Assembly: GCF_001571105.1 (NCBI RefSeq)
Contig: NZ_BCTD01000032.1
Reading direction: 5' to 3' (one strand)
Length of the DNA: 47,979 nt
Source of the DNA: Azotobacter vinelandii
GTDB taxonomy: Bacteria > Pseudomonadota > Gammaproteobacteria > Pseudomonadales > Pseudomonadaceae
The position numbers and the translations under genes are program-made. Positions 25,297-34,400 of the stretch are shown piece after piece. Numbering within the stretch: position 1 is the first letter of the stretch; each line of letters opens with the position of its first letter. Below the pieces are notes generated by a model, which saw only the letters and a list, made by a program, of their open reading frames with translations, did no database searches and was not told where the DNA came from.

Positions 25297-27513
25297 TCAG
25301 TCCCGCTGTTTCGCCTGCAGCCGCCAAGCCCGGTGGATCTTCGGGTTGCGGACGAAATCCGGGTCCAGGGTCTGCGCGCTGATCTCCTCCAGCGCATAGC
25401 GCTGTGCGAGCAGCGGATCGAGCTGGAACTTGCGGAAGTTGTTGGAGAAATACAGCACCCCACCCCTGGCCAGGCGGGCCAGGGCCAGGTCGAGCAGGCG
25501 CGCGTGATCGCGCTGCACGTCGAACACCCCCTCCATGCGCTTGGAGTTGGAGAAGGTCGGCGGGTCGATGAAGATCAGTTCGTACTCGCCGCGGTCGGCG
25601 GCCAGCCAGTCCATCACGTCGGCCTGCTCCAGACGGTGCTTCTCGGAGAAGCCGTTCAGCGCCAAGTTGCGCCGCGCCCAGTCGAGATAGGTCTTCGACA
25701 GATCGACGCTGGTGGTGCTGCGCGCGCCGCCCTTGGCCGCGTGCACGGTGGCCGTCGCCGTGTAGCAGAACAGGTTGAGGAAGCGCTTGCCGGCCGCCTC
25801 GCGCTGGATGCGCAGGCGCAGCGGACGATGATCGAGGAACAGCCCGGTATCCAGGTAGTCGGTGAGATTGACCAGGAGCTTCACGCCACCCTCGCCGACC
25901 TCCATGAAACGCCCCTGCTGGTCCTGGCGCTCGTACTGCCTGCTGCCGGCCTGGCGCTCGCGACGCTTGATCACCACGCGCGCCGGATCGATGTCCAGCG
26001 CCTGGGGAATCGCCGCCAGGGCGTCGAGCAGACGCACCTGGGCCTTTTCCGGATCGACCGAGCGCGGCGGCGCGTACTCCTGCACATGCACCCAGTCGCG
26101 GTACAGGTCCACCGCCAGGGCGTATTCCGGCATGTCGGCGTCGTACAGCCGGTAGCACTCGATGCCTTCGCGGCGCGCCCACTTGCCCAGGCTCCTGATG
26201 TTCTTCTGCAGGCGGTTGGCGAACATCCGCCCGCCCTCGGAGAGCCGCGCCGGCGCGCTGCGCACCGCCGGCGGCCGCTCCACCAGTTGCCCGCCGATCA
26301 TCCGCGCATCGCCCGGCGCCGGCTCGCTGCGGTCGGTGACGAACTGCTCCGGCACCACCCTGAACAGCAGCAGCTTGCACGGCAGCGCGCCGTTCCAGAA
26401 GGCGTACTGCTTGTGGCTGCGGATGCCCATGCGTCTGCCCAGCTCCGGCGCCCCGGTGAACACCGCCGCCTCCCAGCCCTCGCAACGGCTGCGCAGGCGC
26501 TCGCCGAGATGCTGGTAGAGATAGAGCAGGCTGGCCGGATCGCCCAGGCGCTCGCCGTAGGGCGGGTTGCATACCACCAGGCCGGTCTGGCCACGGTCCG
26601 GGTGCGGCTCGAAGGTGGCCAGTTCGCCCTGGTAGACCCGGATCCAGCCGTCCAGCCCGGCGCGCTCGATGTTGTTGCGCGCCGGCTGGATCAGCCGGGG
26701 ATCGGCCTCGTAACCGCGAATCCACAGGGGCGGCCGGGCCAGCCCCGCGGCGGCGCGCTCCTCGGCCTCGGCATGCAGCTTCTTCCACAGCGCCGGGACA
26801 TGTCCCAGCCAGTTGCCGAAGCCCCAGCGCTCGCGCCGCAGGTTGGGCGCGAGGTCGGCGGCCATCATTCCCGCCTCGACCAGAAAGGTGCCGACCCCGC
26901 ACATGGGGTCGACCAGCGCGCCCCCCGCGGCGGCGATACGCGGCCAGCCGGCACGGATCAGGATGGCCGCGGCGAGGTTTTCCTTGAGCGGCGCTACCCC
27001 CTGCTGCAGGCGGTAGCCGCGCTGGTGCAGGCTATAGCCGGAAAGATCGAGGGACAGTACCGCCTCGCCCCGCTCCAGGCGCAGGTGGATACGCAGATCC
27101 GGGTTGAGCTTGTCCACCGAAGGGCGCTGGCCGCTGTGCCGGCGCAACTGGTCGACGATGGCGTCCTTGACCTTGAGCGCACCGAAATGGCTGTTGTCGA
27201 TGCCCGAGCCATGACCGTTGAACTCCACCGCCAGGCTGCCACTCGGCAGCAGGTGATCCTGCCAGTCGAGCGTCTGCACGCCCTGGTACAGTTCGTCGGG
27301 ACTGCCCACCGGAAAGCGTCCGAGCACCAGCAGCACGCGGTTGGCCAGACGCGACCAGAGGCACAGCCGGTAGGCGGTTTCCAGGTCGCCCAGGCCCCGC
27401 ACCCCGGCGACCTGCTCGCGGACCTCGGCCAGGCCCAGGCCGACCGCCTCCTCGGCGAGCAGGCCTTCCAGGCTCTTCGGGCAGGTGAGAACGAGTTCGT
27501 AACGATCCGACAT
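25297..27513 (-). CDS. rlmL: Bifunctional 23S rRNA methyltransferase RlmKL (m2G2445 / m7G2069)
   Basis: A 738-residue fusion enzyme. The N-terminal part has a THUMP domain and the RlmL methyltransferase: GVAPLKENLAAAILIRAGW, DPMCGVGTFLVEA and the NPPY motif in VVCNPPYGERLGD, making N2-methyl-G2445. The C-terminal RlmK half has FLNLFCYTATATVHAAKGGA and IDPPTFSNSKRMEG, making m7G2069. Length is slightly above the E. coli protein (702). The start at MSDRYELVLTCPKSLEGLLA is by homology; the 42 preceding codons in frame have no similarity. It sits between dacB and rmf. Confidence 0.96.
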   Translation of the reverse strand: MSDRYELVLTCPKSLEGLLAEEAVGLGLAEVREQVAGVRGLGDLETAYRLCLWSRLANRVLLVLGRFPVGSPDELYQGVQTLDWQDHLLPSGSLAVEFNGHGSGIDNSHFGALKVKDAIVDQLRRHSGQRPSVDKLNPDLRIHLRLERGEAVLSLDLSGYSLHQRGYRLQQGVAPLKENLAAAILIRAGWPRIAAAGGALVDPMCGVGTFLVEAGMMAADLAPNLRRERWGFGNWLGHVPALWKKLHAEAEERAAAGLARPPLWIRGYEADPRLIQPARNNIERAGLDGWIRVYQGELATFEPHPDRGQTGLVVCNPPYGERLGDPASLLYLYQHLGERLRSRCEGWEAAVFTGAPELGRRMGIRSHKQYAFWNGALPCKLLLFRVVPEQFVTDRSEPAPGDARMIGGQLVERPPAVRSAPARLSEGGRMFANRLQKNIRSLGKWARREGIECYRLYDADMPEYALAVDLYRDWVHVQEYAPPRSVDPEKAQVRLLDALAAIPQALDIDPARVVIKRRERQAGSRQYERQDQQGRFMEVGEGGVKLLVNLTDYLDTGLFLDHRPLRLRIQREAAGKRFLNLFCYTATATVHAAKGGARSTTSVDLSKTYLDWARRNLALNGFSEKHRLEQADVMDWLAADRGEYELIFIDPPTFSNSKRMEGVFDVQRDHARLLDLALARLARGGVLYFSNNFRKFQLDPLLAQRYALEEISAQTLDPDFVRNPKIHRAWRLQAKQRD

Positions 27514-27922
27514 GGGAGTCTTCCAGTGCCTCAGGCAGTTAGCGCGTGCCTGCTGGCACGCCTTTTGATTTTGACAGACCCGCAACGTGACCCTTCGTCG
27601 CATGGCCTCGGCAGGCGACTCGGGGTCCATGGGCGGCACCTACCCGCCGCTCGGCCTAAAAGGCCCGTAACCAGAGGGGTTTTAGCAGGCCAGCGGCCAT
27701 TTTCCGTGATTTTTTATCGCCTGGCAGCCGGAAAAGTTTCTTTCTTATGACAAAACGGTCATTCACAGGCCAGAACCCATTGGATAGAAATCGATCAGTC
27801 CCCCGCCGCAACGGTGGGGGGAGAAACCGCGACGCCGGCAGCGGTTTCGTCGGCAGCCAAGGCCGCCAGGTCTCGCCATGAGGCCAATGGGACATAACAG
27901 TCAACAGTGAGGGCAACACCCT
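27514..27922 (+). promoter_or_regulatory. Divergent rlmKL/rmf region with a structured rmf 5' leader
   Basis: 409 bases without a gene. Near rlmKL is a hairpin GCGTGCC/GGCACGC (27544-27561) followed on the plus strand by CTTTT. An A+T-rich tract (27690-27770) is the likely promoter area. Then two strong hairpins precede rmf: CCCCCGCCG with CGGTGGGGG (27800-27820, loop CAA) and GAAACCGC with GCGGTTTC (27823-27848). Pseudomonas rmf genes are known to carry a conserved leader RNA called the rmf RNA motif; these hairpins probably are that element, though I cannot check the alignment. Confidence 0.55.
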
Positions 27923-28138
27923 ATGAGAAGACTTAAGCGTGATCCGTTGGAACGGGCTTTTCTGCGTGGCTATCAGAACGGCATTCATGGCAAATCCCGC
28001 GAACTCTGTCCCTTCACCCACCCTGCGACTCGACAGGCCTGGCTCAATGGCTGGCGCGAGGGCCGTGGTGACAACTGGGACGGCCTCACCGGCACGGCGG
28101 GCATCCATCGCCTGAACCAACTGCGTGCCGTAGGCTGA
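27923..28138 (+). CDS. rmf: Ribosome modulation factor (RMF)
   Basis: A 71-residue basic protein that dimerises 70S ribosomes into inactive 100S particles in stationary phase. The family sequence is clear: MRRLKRDPLERAFLRGYQNG, then RQAWLNGWREGRGDNWDG. Compared with the E. coli protein (55 residues) it has a longer C-terminal tail (LTGTAGIHRLNQLRAVG), as in other pseudomonads. The gene is monocistronic, with a structured leader and an intrinsic terminator. Confidence 0.97.
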   Translation: MRRLKRDPLERAFLRGYQNGIHGKSRELCPFTHPATRQAWLNGWREGRGDNWDGLTGTAGIHRLNQLRAVG

Positions 28139-28200
28139 CGGAGGGATCACGGCATTCTCTCATCCCGACGCCCAGCGCGGGCGCCGGGCCTCAAGACCAC

Positions 28201-28223
28201 AGGGCTCCTTCGGGAGCCCTTTC
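28201..28223 (+). terminator. Rho-independent terminator after rmf
   Basis: Perfect 8-bp stem AGGGCTCC/GGAGCCCT closed by a TTCG tetraloop and followed by TTCTC. It lies 62 bases past the rmf stop and just before the end of the convergent pyrD gene. Confidence 0.85.
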
Positions 28224-28233
28224 TCGTTGCGGC

Positions 28234-29277
28234 TCAATGCGTCCCGACCGGCCGCTCGCCCCGCAGCGCGGCGATGGCCTCCACCGCTTCGCGTATCAGC
28301 GCCGGCCCCTTGTAGACGAAGCCGGTATAAATCTGCACCAGGCTGGCTCCGGCGGCGATCTTTTCCGCCGCGTGGCGCCCTTCGGTGATGCCGCCGACCG
28401 CGACGATCGGCAGCCGCCCGCCCAGTTCCCCGGCCAGCACCCGCACCGCATGGGTGCTCTTCTCGCGTACCGGCGCACCGGACAACCCGCCGGCCTCGCC
28501 GGCATGCGCCAGCCCCTCGACGCCCTCGCGGCCGAGGGTGGTGTTAGTGGCGATCACCGCGTCCATGCCGGTATCCAGCAGCGCCCGGGCGACCTGCGCG
28601 GTCTCCTCGTCGCTCATGTCCGGGGCGATCTTGATCGCCAGCGGCACGCGCCGGCCGTGGCGACCGGCCAGTTCCTCCTGGCGCTGGCGCAAGGCTTCGA
28701 GCAGTTGCCTGAGCGAGTCGCCGAACTGCAGGCTGCGCAGGCCGGGAGTGTTCGGCGAGCTGACGTTGACCGTCACGTAGCTGGCATGGGGGTAGACCTT
28801 GTCCAGGCAGATCAGGTAGTCGTCCACCGCCCGCTCCACGGGAGTGTCGAAATTCTTGCCGATGTTGATACCGAGCACGCCGCTGTAGCGTGCCGCCTGG
28901 ACCCGCGCCAGCAGATGGTCGACACCCAGGTTGTTGAAGCCCATGCGGTTGACGATCGCCTCGGCCTGCGGCAGACGGAACAGCCGCGGCCTGGGGTTGC
29001 CCGGCTGCGGCCGGGGCGTCACGGTGCCAATCTCGACGAAGCCGAAACCCAGTTGGGCGAGGCCGTCGATGGCGTCGCCGTTCTTGTCCAGTCCGGCGGC
29101 GAGGCCGACCGGATTGGGGAAGTCCAGGCCCATCACCCGCACCGGCAGGCTCGCCGGCCGGTGGCACAGCAGGCCGTTGAGACCCAGACGGCCACCGGCC
29201 CCGAGCAGATCGATGGTCAGTTCGTGGGCGGTTTCCGGGGACAGTTTGAACAGCAGCTGGCGGGCCAGGGTGTACAT
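28234..29277 (-). CDS. pyrD: Dihydroorotate dehydrogenase (quinone), class 2
   Basis: A 347-residue FMN enzyme of pyrimidine synthesis that oxidises dihydroorotate to orotate and passes electrons to quinones at the inner membrane. The amphipathic N-terminus MYTLARQLLFKLSPETAHEL is the membrane-binding part specific to class 2. Other signatures are NPVGLAAGLDKNGDAI, GFGFVEIGTVTPRPQPGNPR, NRMGFNNLG, the catalytic serine region VNVSSPNTPGLRSLQ and GASLVQIYTGFVYKGP. The start is set at MYTLARQ; the frame extends 71 codons further without similarity. Confidence 0.97.
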   Translation of the reverse strand: MYTLARQLLFKLSPETAHELTIDLLGAGGRLGLNGLLCHRPASLPVRVMGLDFPNPVGLAAGLDKNGDAIDGLAQLGFGFVEIGTVTPRPQPGNPRPRLFRLPQAEAIVNRMGFNNLGVDHLLARVQAARYSGVLGINIGKNFDTPVERAVDDYLICLDKVYPHASYVTVNVSSPNTPGLRSLQFGDSLRQLLEALRQRQEELAGRHGRRVPLAIKIAPDMSDEETAQVARALLDTGMDAVIATNTTLGREGVEGLAHAGEAGGLSGAPVREKSTHAVRVLAGELGGRLPIVAVGGITEGRHAAEKIAAGASLVQIYTGFVYKGPALIREAVEAIAALRGERPVGTH

Positions 29278-29794
29278 GGGCGGGCTTGACTCGAAGAGTG
29301 GCGTGGGGCGGCGATTATAGCCACGCCGTGCGTATCCGGGGGCGCATCGATCCTTCCGGAGCGGGGCAATCCCATGAAACGCCCAGCCGGTGCCGGACAG
29401 AAAGATCGCGCGTCGAACCGTTCCGCTGTTGTCTTCGGCTTCGCTGAGCCGACCGCCTGCCGAGGCTCCTGCAATCTGTCCACACGGCAACGGAATCCGG
29501 CGCGGCCCCCCCGGTAGGCACCTGACCGGTCATCTGCCACACTGCCCGCCTCTGCCCGTCAATGGACCGCCCGAGCATGTCTTTCCTGCCGTCAAGCCTC
29601 GTCGCCCTTGTCCATCGCGGGAATACCCCCGAATTCCTCCTGCTACCCCGCCGCCATCCGGCGGCCAACGCCCTCGGCGAAGGGTTGCACCGGGCCGGCG
29701 CGCCGAACGCGAGCAACTTTCCCGCCGACCTGCCGCCGGCCGCTGACCGCGCGCCCGGCTGAGCCCATCGCCTCATCGCTCCAAGGAGATGCCC
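29278..29794. other. Region between divergent pyrD and the alpha/beta hydrolase gene
   Basis: 517 bases with no supportable gene. A 61-codon frame at 29577-29762 (start MSFLPSSLVALVHRG) has some protein-like character but no ribosome binding site or recognised domain; it could be a small gene or a remnant. A long minus-strand frame through here is a shadow of the hydrolase gene. Promoters for both flanking genes must lie here. Confidence 0.4.
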
Positions 29795-30814
29795 ATGAAG
29801 GAATCGTCCCTGTCCCGCCGGCTCTACCCCGCCCTGCTGTCCCTGGCCCTGCCCGCCGCCATGGCGGCCGAGTCCCCCGGCTACGGGCCCGAGCTGGAAG
29901 GCTTCGACTATCCCCACCCGGTCCGCTACTTCACCCTCGAGTCCCAGGGCCAAGCGCTGAAGATGGCCTACATGGACGTGCAGCCGGCCGAACCCAACGG
30001 CCATACGCTGGTCCTGCTGCACGGCAAGAATTTCTGCGCGGCGACCTGGGAAGGCAGCATCGCCGCCCTGACCAAGGCCGGCTACCGGGTGGTGGCGCCG
30101 GACCAGATCGGCTTCTGCAAGTCCAGCAAGCCGCAGCACTACCAGTACAGCTTCCAGCAACTGGCGGCCAACACCCGGGAGTTGCTGGAGTCCATCGGCC
30201 TCGAACGCTACAGCCTGATGGGCCATTCCATGGGCGGCATGCTCGCCACCCGTTTCGCCCTGCTCTATCCCGGCCAACTGGAGCGCCTGATCCTGGTCAA
30301 CCCCATCGGCCTGGAGGACTGGAAAGCGCTCGGCGTGCCCTACCGCACGGTGGACCAGTGGTATGCCCGCGAACTGCGCACCAGCGCCGAGGGCATCCGC
30401 AACTACCAGCTCGGCACCTATTACGCCGGCCAGTGGCGCCCCGAGTTCGACCGCTGGGTGGAGATGCAGGCCGGCCTGTTCCAGGGACGGGGCAAAGAGC
30501 GCGTGGCGTGGAACTCGGCGCTGACCTACGACATGATCTACACCCAGCCGGTGTACTACGAATTCGAGCAACTGAAGGTACCGACCCTGCTGCTGATCGG
30601 CGAGAAAGACAACACCGCCATCGGCAAGGATGCGGCGCCGGCGGAGCTGCGCCCACGGCTCGGCGACTATCCGCGGCTGTCCAGGGAGGCGGCCGGTCGC
30701 ATTCCCAGGGCTACCCTGCAGACCTTCGCCGATCTCGGCCATTCTCCGCAGATCCAGGCACCGGAGCGCTTCCACGAGGCGCTGCTGCAGCAATTGGCCA
30801 AACCCGCCGAATGA
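29795..30814 (+). CDS. Exported alpha/beta hydrolase
   Basis: A 339-residue hydrolase with a Sec signal peptide (LYPALLSLALPAAMAA, cleavage near AMAAE). Core motifs: LVLLHGKNFCAATWEG around the oxyanion hole, VVAPDQIGFCKSSKP, the nucleophile elbow GHSMGG, the acid in LLIGEKDNTA and the His in DLGHSPQIQAP. Probably a periplasmic esterase or lipase-like enzyme; substrate unknown. AAGGAG lies six bases before ATG 29795, whereas an ATG at 29789 touches the ribosome binding site and is unlikely. It occupies the interval between pyrD and gdhB. Confidence 0.9.
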   Translation: MKESSLSRRLYPALLSLALPAAMAAESPGYGPELEGFDYPHPVRYFTLESQGQALKMAYMDVQPAEPNGHTLVLLHGKNFCAATWEGSIAALTKAGYRVVAPDQIGFCKSSKPQHYQYSFQQLAANTRELLESIGLERYSLMGHSMGGMLATRFALLYPGQLERLILVNPIGLEDWKALGVPYRTVDQWYARELRTSAEGIRNYQLGTYYAGQWRPEFDRWVEMQAGLFQGRGKERVAWNSALTYDMIYTQPVYYEFEQLKVPTLLLIGEKDNTAIGKDAAPAELRPRLGDYPRLSREAAGRIPRATLQTFADLGHSPQIQAPERFHEALLQQLAKPAE

Positions 30815-30848
30815 CGGCCGCCCCGGGCCGCCGCCGGGGCGGCCCGTC
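30813..30848 (+). terminator. Very strong GC hairpin after the hydrolase gene
   Basis: An 11-bp perfect stem (GGCCGCCCCGG 30816-30826 with CCGGGGCGGCC 30834-30844), extended by three pairs across a one-base bulge, with a 7-base loop. It begins at the hydrolase stop codon. No U-tract follows. Confidence 0.6.
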
Positions 30849-31068
30849 TCCACAGTCAGCCTCCCGTCGAAACCCGGCCTCGACCCGCTGCCAGGCAAGA
30901 GTTTCCCGAGCCATCTGGTCAAACCTTTTTCCGGTTTCCCGGTCATACGTACGTCCGCCCCAGATTGCCTGGCGGAATGCGGAAAGTCGTTCGCAGCCGC
31001 TCGTCCGGCCGCGAACGCGCCCCGGAAACCCTGGGGTATGGACGGTACATGACAAGGAGATGTTCGCA

Positions 31069-31446
31069 ATGGCCAGGAGAAAATGGAGACAGACCGGCCT
31101 GCCCTTCAGATTCAGGCCGGGCAACCGGATCATGGACACCCCGCCCGCGCCGTCGGGCGACGGCGCTCCCAGGGAAAGCGTCACCCTCGCCAAGCTCTGC
31201 GCCCTGGTGGTCGACCTGATCCGCGGCAAGCGGGTATGGATCAGCCCGCAGGAGCGGGAGGCGCTGTCCCCGATGTTCGAGTTGGGTTATCTGCAGTGCG
31301 AAGGTGACCCCCAGGACGCCACCGACCATGTCCTCTGCCACTGCTCGCATCCCGCACTGTTCGAGTTCTACTTCTTCTACCGCTGGCTACCCGAACACGG
31401 GCAGCGCTTCCGTCCGCGCCGGGAGCCCGCCCCCCAGCCCCACTGA
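31069..31446 (+). CDS. Small protein of unknown function
   Basis: A 125-residue soluble protein. The N-terminus is basic and disordered-looking (MARRKWRQTGLPFRFRPGNR), followed by a helical region VTLAKLCALVVDLIRGKRVW and a C-terminal part with several Cys and His residues (LQCEG, HVLCHCSHPALFEFYFFYRW). The CHC-SH grouping could bind metal or be redox-active; this is only a pattern. No family recognised. AAGGAG lies nine bases before this ATG; another ATG at 31060 abuts it, and ATG 31132 is a possible shorter start. It converges with gdhB, 18 bases apart. Confidence 0.65.
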   Translation: MARRKWRQTGLPFRFRPGNRIMDTPPAPSGDGAPRESVTLAKLCALVVDLIRGKRVWISPQEREALSPMFELGYLQCEGDPQDATDHVLCHCSHPALFEFYFFYRWLPEHGQRFRPRREPAPQPH

Positions 31447-31452
31447 GGGCCT

Positions 31453-31476
31453 GGCGGGGCCGCTTCAGGCCCCGCC
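31453..31476. terminator. Hairpin between the small gene and gdhB, gdhB stop codon in its loop
   Basis: Perfect 9-bp stem GGCGGGGCC/GGCCCCGCC with loop GCTTCA. The gdhB stop codon (31465-31467) lies in the loop, so the last gdhB codons form one arm. No U-tract; probable bidirectional end structure for the convergent genes. Confidence 0.55.
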
Positions 31477-34400
31477 CGCGGTACGGGCACCGCTCTGCGC
31501 CAAGTCCGCCAGCTCGCGATTGGCGACCGCGAACATCGCATAGTCCGCGCCGCCGGCCGCGCGCAATTCGGCCAGGGTCGCCCGCCAGCGCTCGACCGCC
31601 GGCTGGTTCTGCTCCAGCCAGACGGCCACCCGCGCCTCGACATCCTCCGGCCCGCCGACCATCCGCAGCAGGGCGATGGTGATGGCGCGCTGCTGCCCGT
31701 CCATGTCGTCGCGAAAGGCTTCCCGGGCCAGCGCCTGCCACTGGCTCTCGACCGGCAGGTTGGTGATCTGCTGCAGGTACCAGGGCAGCTCCAGGGCGCC
31801 GCCGACGGCGAAATGCGCGGCCGCCACCACCGCCGGCTCGCGCCCGGTGACATCGGCCGCCTCGAGGATCGGCAACAGGGTGTAGAGGTAACCGGTGCCG
31901 GCGACCAGCCGCGCCAGCAGCTCCGGCACCCCGGCCTCGGCATAGGCGCGGTAGCGCAGTTGCCACTGCTTGTGGGTGCTGCCTTCGAGCAGTTCGTCGA
32001 GCTTCAGGCCCAGGGCGGCGATCCGCGGACCGAAGTGGGCCACGTCGCGGGCGGCGTCCAGCTCGCCGCGGCGGTTGCGCAGGAACCAGCGGGTGGCGCG
32101 CCGGCCCAGGCGGGTCAACTCGTCCATCAGAGTCAGTTGCAGCTCGGCGGGAACCTGATGATCCAGCGCCTCGATCTGCCGGAACCAGTGCGGCAGGTGG
32201 AAGATGTCGCGGACGATCACGTAGGCCTCGGCCACCGCCGCGGCGTCCATGCCGGTGGACTCCTTGAGGCGCTGCACGAAGGTGATGCCCATGTGGTTGA
32301 CCAGATCGTTGGCGATCTGCGTGGCGACGATCTCGCGGCGTAGCCGGTGGCCGCGCATCAGCGCGCCGAAGCGCTCCACCAGCGGCGTCGGGAAGGCGCC
32401 CTGCATGTCGCGGATCATGTAGTCGTCGTCCGGCACCGCGGACTCCAGCAGGGATTCCTTGAGGTCGATCTTGCTGTAGGAAATCAGCACCGCCAGCTCC
32501 GGGCGGGTCAGGCTGGTGCCGCCGGCCAGGCGCTCGGCGAGTTGTTCGTCGGAGGGCAGGAACTCCAGGGCGCGGTCCAGCCGCCCGGCGTGTTCCAGGG
32601 CGTCGATCAGCCGCCGGTATTCGCCCGGATGCAGGCGCGCGCGGCGCTCGGCCAGGGACAGCGCCTGGGTCTGCTTATAGATGTTGTTCAGCACCAGTTG
32701 CGCCACCGCATCGGTCATCTCGTGGAGCAACCGGTCGCGCTGCTTGCCGGTCATGTCGCCGGCGGCGAGCACCTTGCCGAGCAGGATCTTGATGTTCACC
32801 TCGTGGTCGGAGCAGTCGACCCCGCCGGCATTGTCGATGAAGTCGGTGTTGCAGGCGCCGCCGGCGAGGCAGTACTCGACCCGGCCGAGCTGGCTGAAGC
32901 CCAGGTTGCCGCCCTCGCCCACCACCTTGGCGCGCAGCTCGACGCCGTTGACCCGCAGCGCGTCGTTGGCCTTGTCACCGATGTCCGCGTGGCTTTCCCG
33001 GCTGGACTTCACATAGGTGCCGATGCCGCCGTTCCACAGCAGGTCGACCGGCGCGCGCAGCAGGGCCTGGATCAGTTCGCCGGGGGTCAGCCGCTCGGCG
33101 GCGATGGCGAAGCGCTCGCGCATCTGCGGGCTGACCGGAATGCTCTTGGCGCTGCGCGGGAACACCCCGCCGCCGGGCGAGATCAGCGCCGGATCGTAGT
33201 CGGCCCAGGAAGAGCGCGGCAGTTCGAACAGCCGGCGCCGCTCGGCGAAGCTCGCCCGCGGGTCCGGATCGGGATCGACGAACACATGGCGATGGTCGAA
33301 GGCCGCCAGCAGACGCAGGCTCTGCGACTGCAGGAGACCGTTGCCGAACACGTCGCCGGACATGTCGCCGATGCCGATCACGCTGATCGGGTCCTTCTGC
33401 GCGTCGATACCGTGCTCGCGGAAGTGGCGCTGCACGGCGACCCAGGCGCCGCGGGCGGTGATGCCCATCTTCTTGTGGTCGTAGCCGCTGGAGCCGCCGG
33501 AGGCGAAGGCATCGCCCAACCAGAAGGCGTAGTCGGCGGCGACACCGTTGGCGATGTCGGAAAAGCTCGCCGTGCCCTTGTCGGCGGCCACCACCAGGTA
33601 GGGATCGTCGCCGTCGTAGCGCAGCACGCCGGCCGGCGGCATCACCTCGTCCTCCCTGAGGTTGTCGGTGACGTCCAGCAGGGCCGAGACGAAGATCCGG
33701 TAACAGGCGATCGCCTCGGCCTGGATCTCGTCCCGCGAACCGCCGGCCGGCAGGCGCCGCGGGACGAAGCCGCCCTTGGCGCCGACCGGCACTATCACCG
33801 CGTTCTTCACCTGCTGGGCCTTGACCAGGCCGAGCACCTCGGTGCGGTAGTCCTCCTCGCGGTCGGACCAGCGCAGGCCGCCGCGCGCCACCTTGCCGCC
33901 GCGCAGATGCACCCCCTCGACCCGCGGCGAGTAGACGAAGATCTCGAAGCGCGGCACCGGTCGCGGCAGCTCGGACAGGGCTCGCGGGTCGAGCTTGAGG
34001 CTGAAGTGGCCCTTGGCCCGGCCGGCGGCGTCGGGCTGGTAGAAGTTGCTGCGCAGGGTGGCCTTGATCAGCTCCAGGTAGCGCCGCAGGATGCGGTCCT
34101 CGTTGAGTACCTCGACCTTGTCCAGGGCACCGAGGATGGCCTGCTCCAGGCGCTGCTGCTTGTCCTCCAGGTCCTCGCCGGCGATGCGCCGCGCCAGGTA
34201 GAAGCGGGTACGGAACAGCCTGACCAGCTCGCGGGCGATGTCGCTGTGGTTGAGCAGCGCGGCGGCGATGTAGCCGAGGTCGAAGCCCAGGCGCACCTGC
34301 TTGAGGTAGCGGGCGTAGGCACGCAACAGGGCGACTTCGCGCCAGGGCATGGAGGCCTTCAGCACCAGGCGGTTGAAGGCGTCGTTCTCGGCGTCGCCGC

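Noticed and set aside
29315..31069. Long minus-strand frame of 584 codons opposite the hydrolase gene
   Set aside because: It is the antisense shadow of a GC-rich gene: no domain, no ribosome binding site, and the plus-strand frame has a complete hydrolase with signal peptide.
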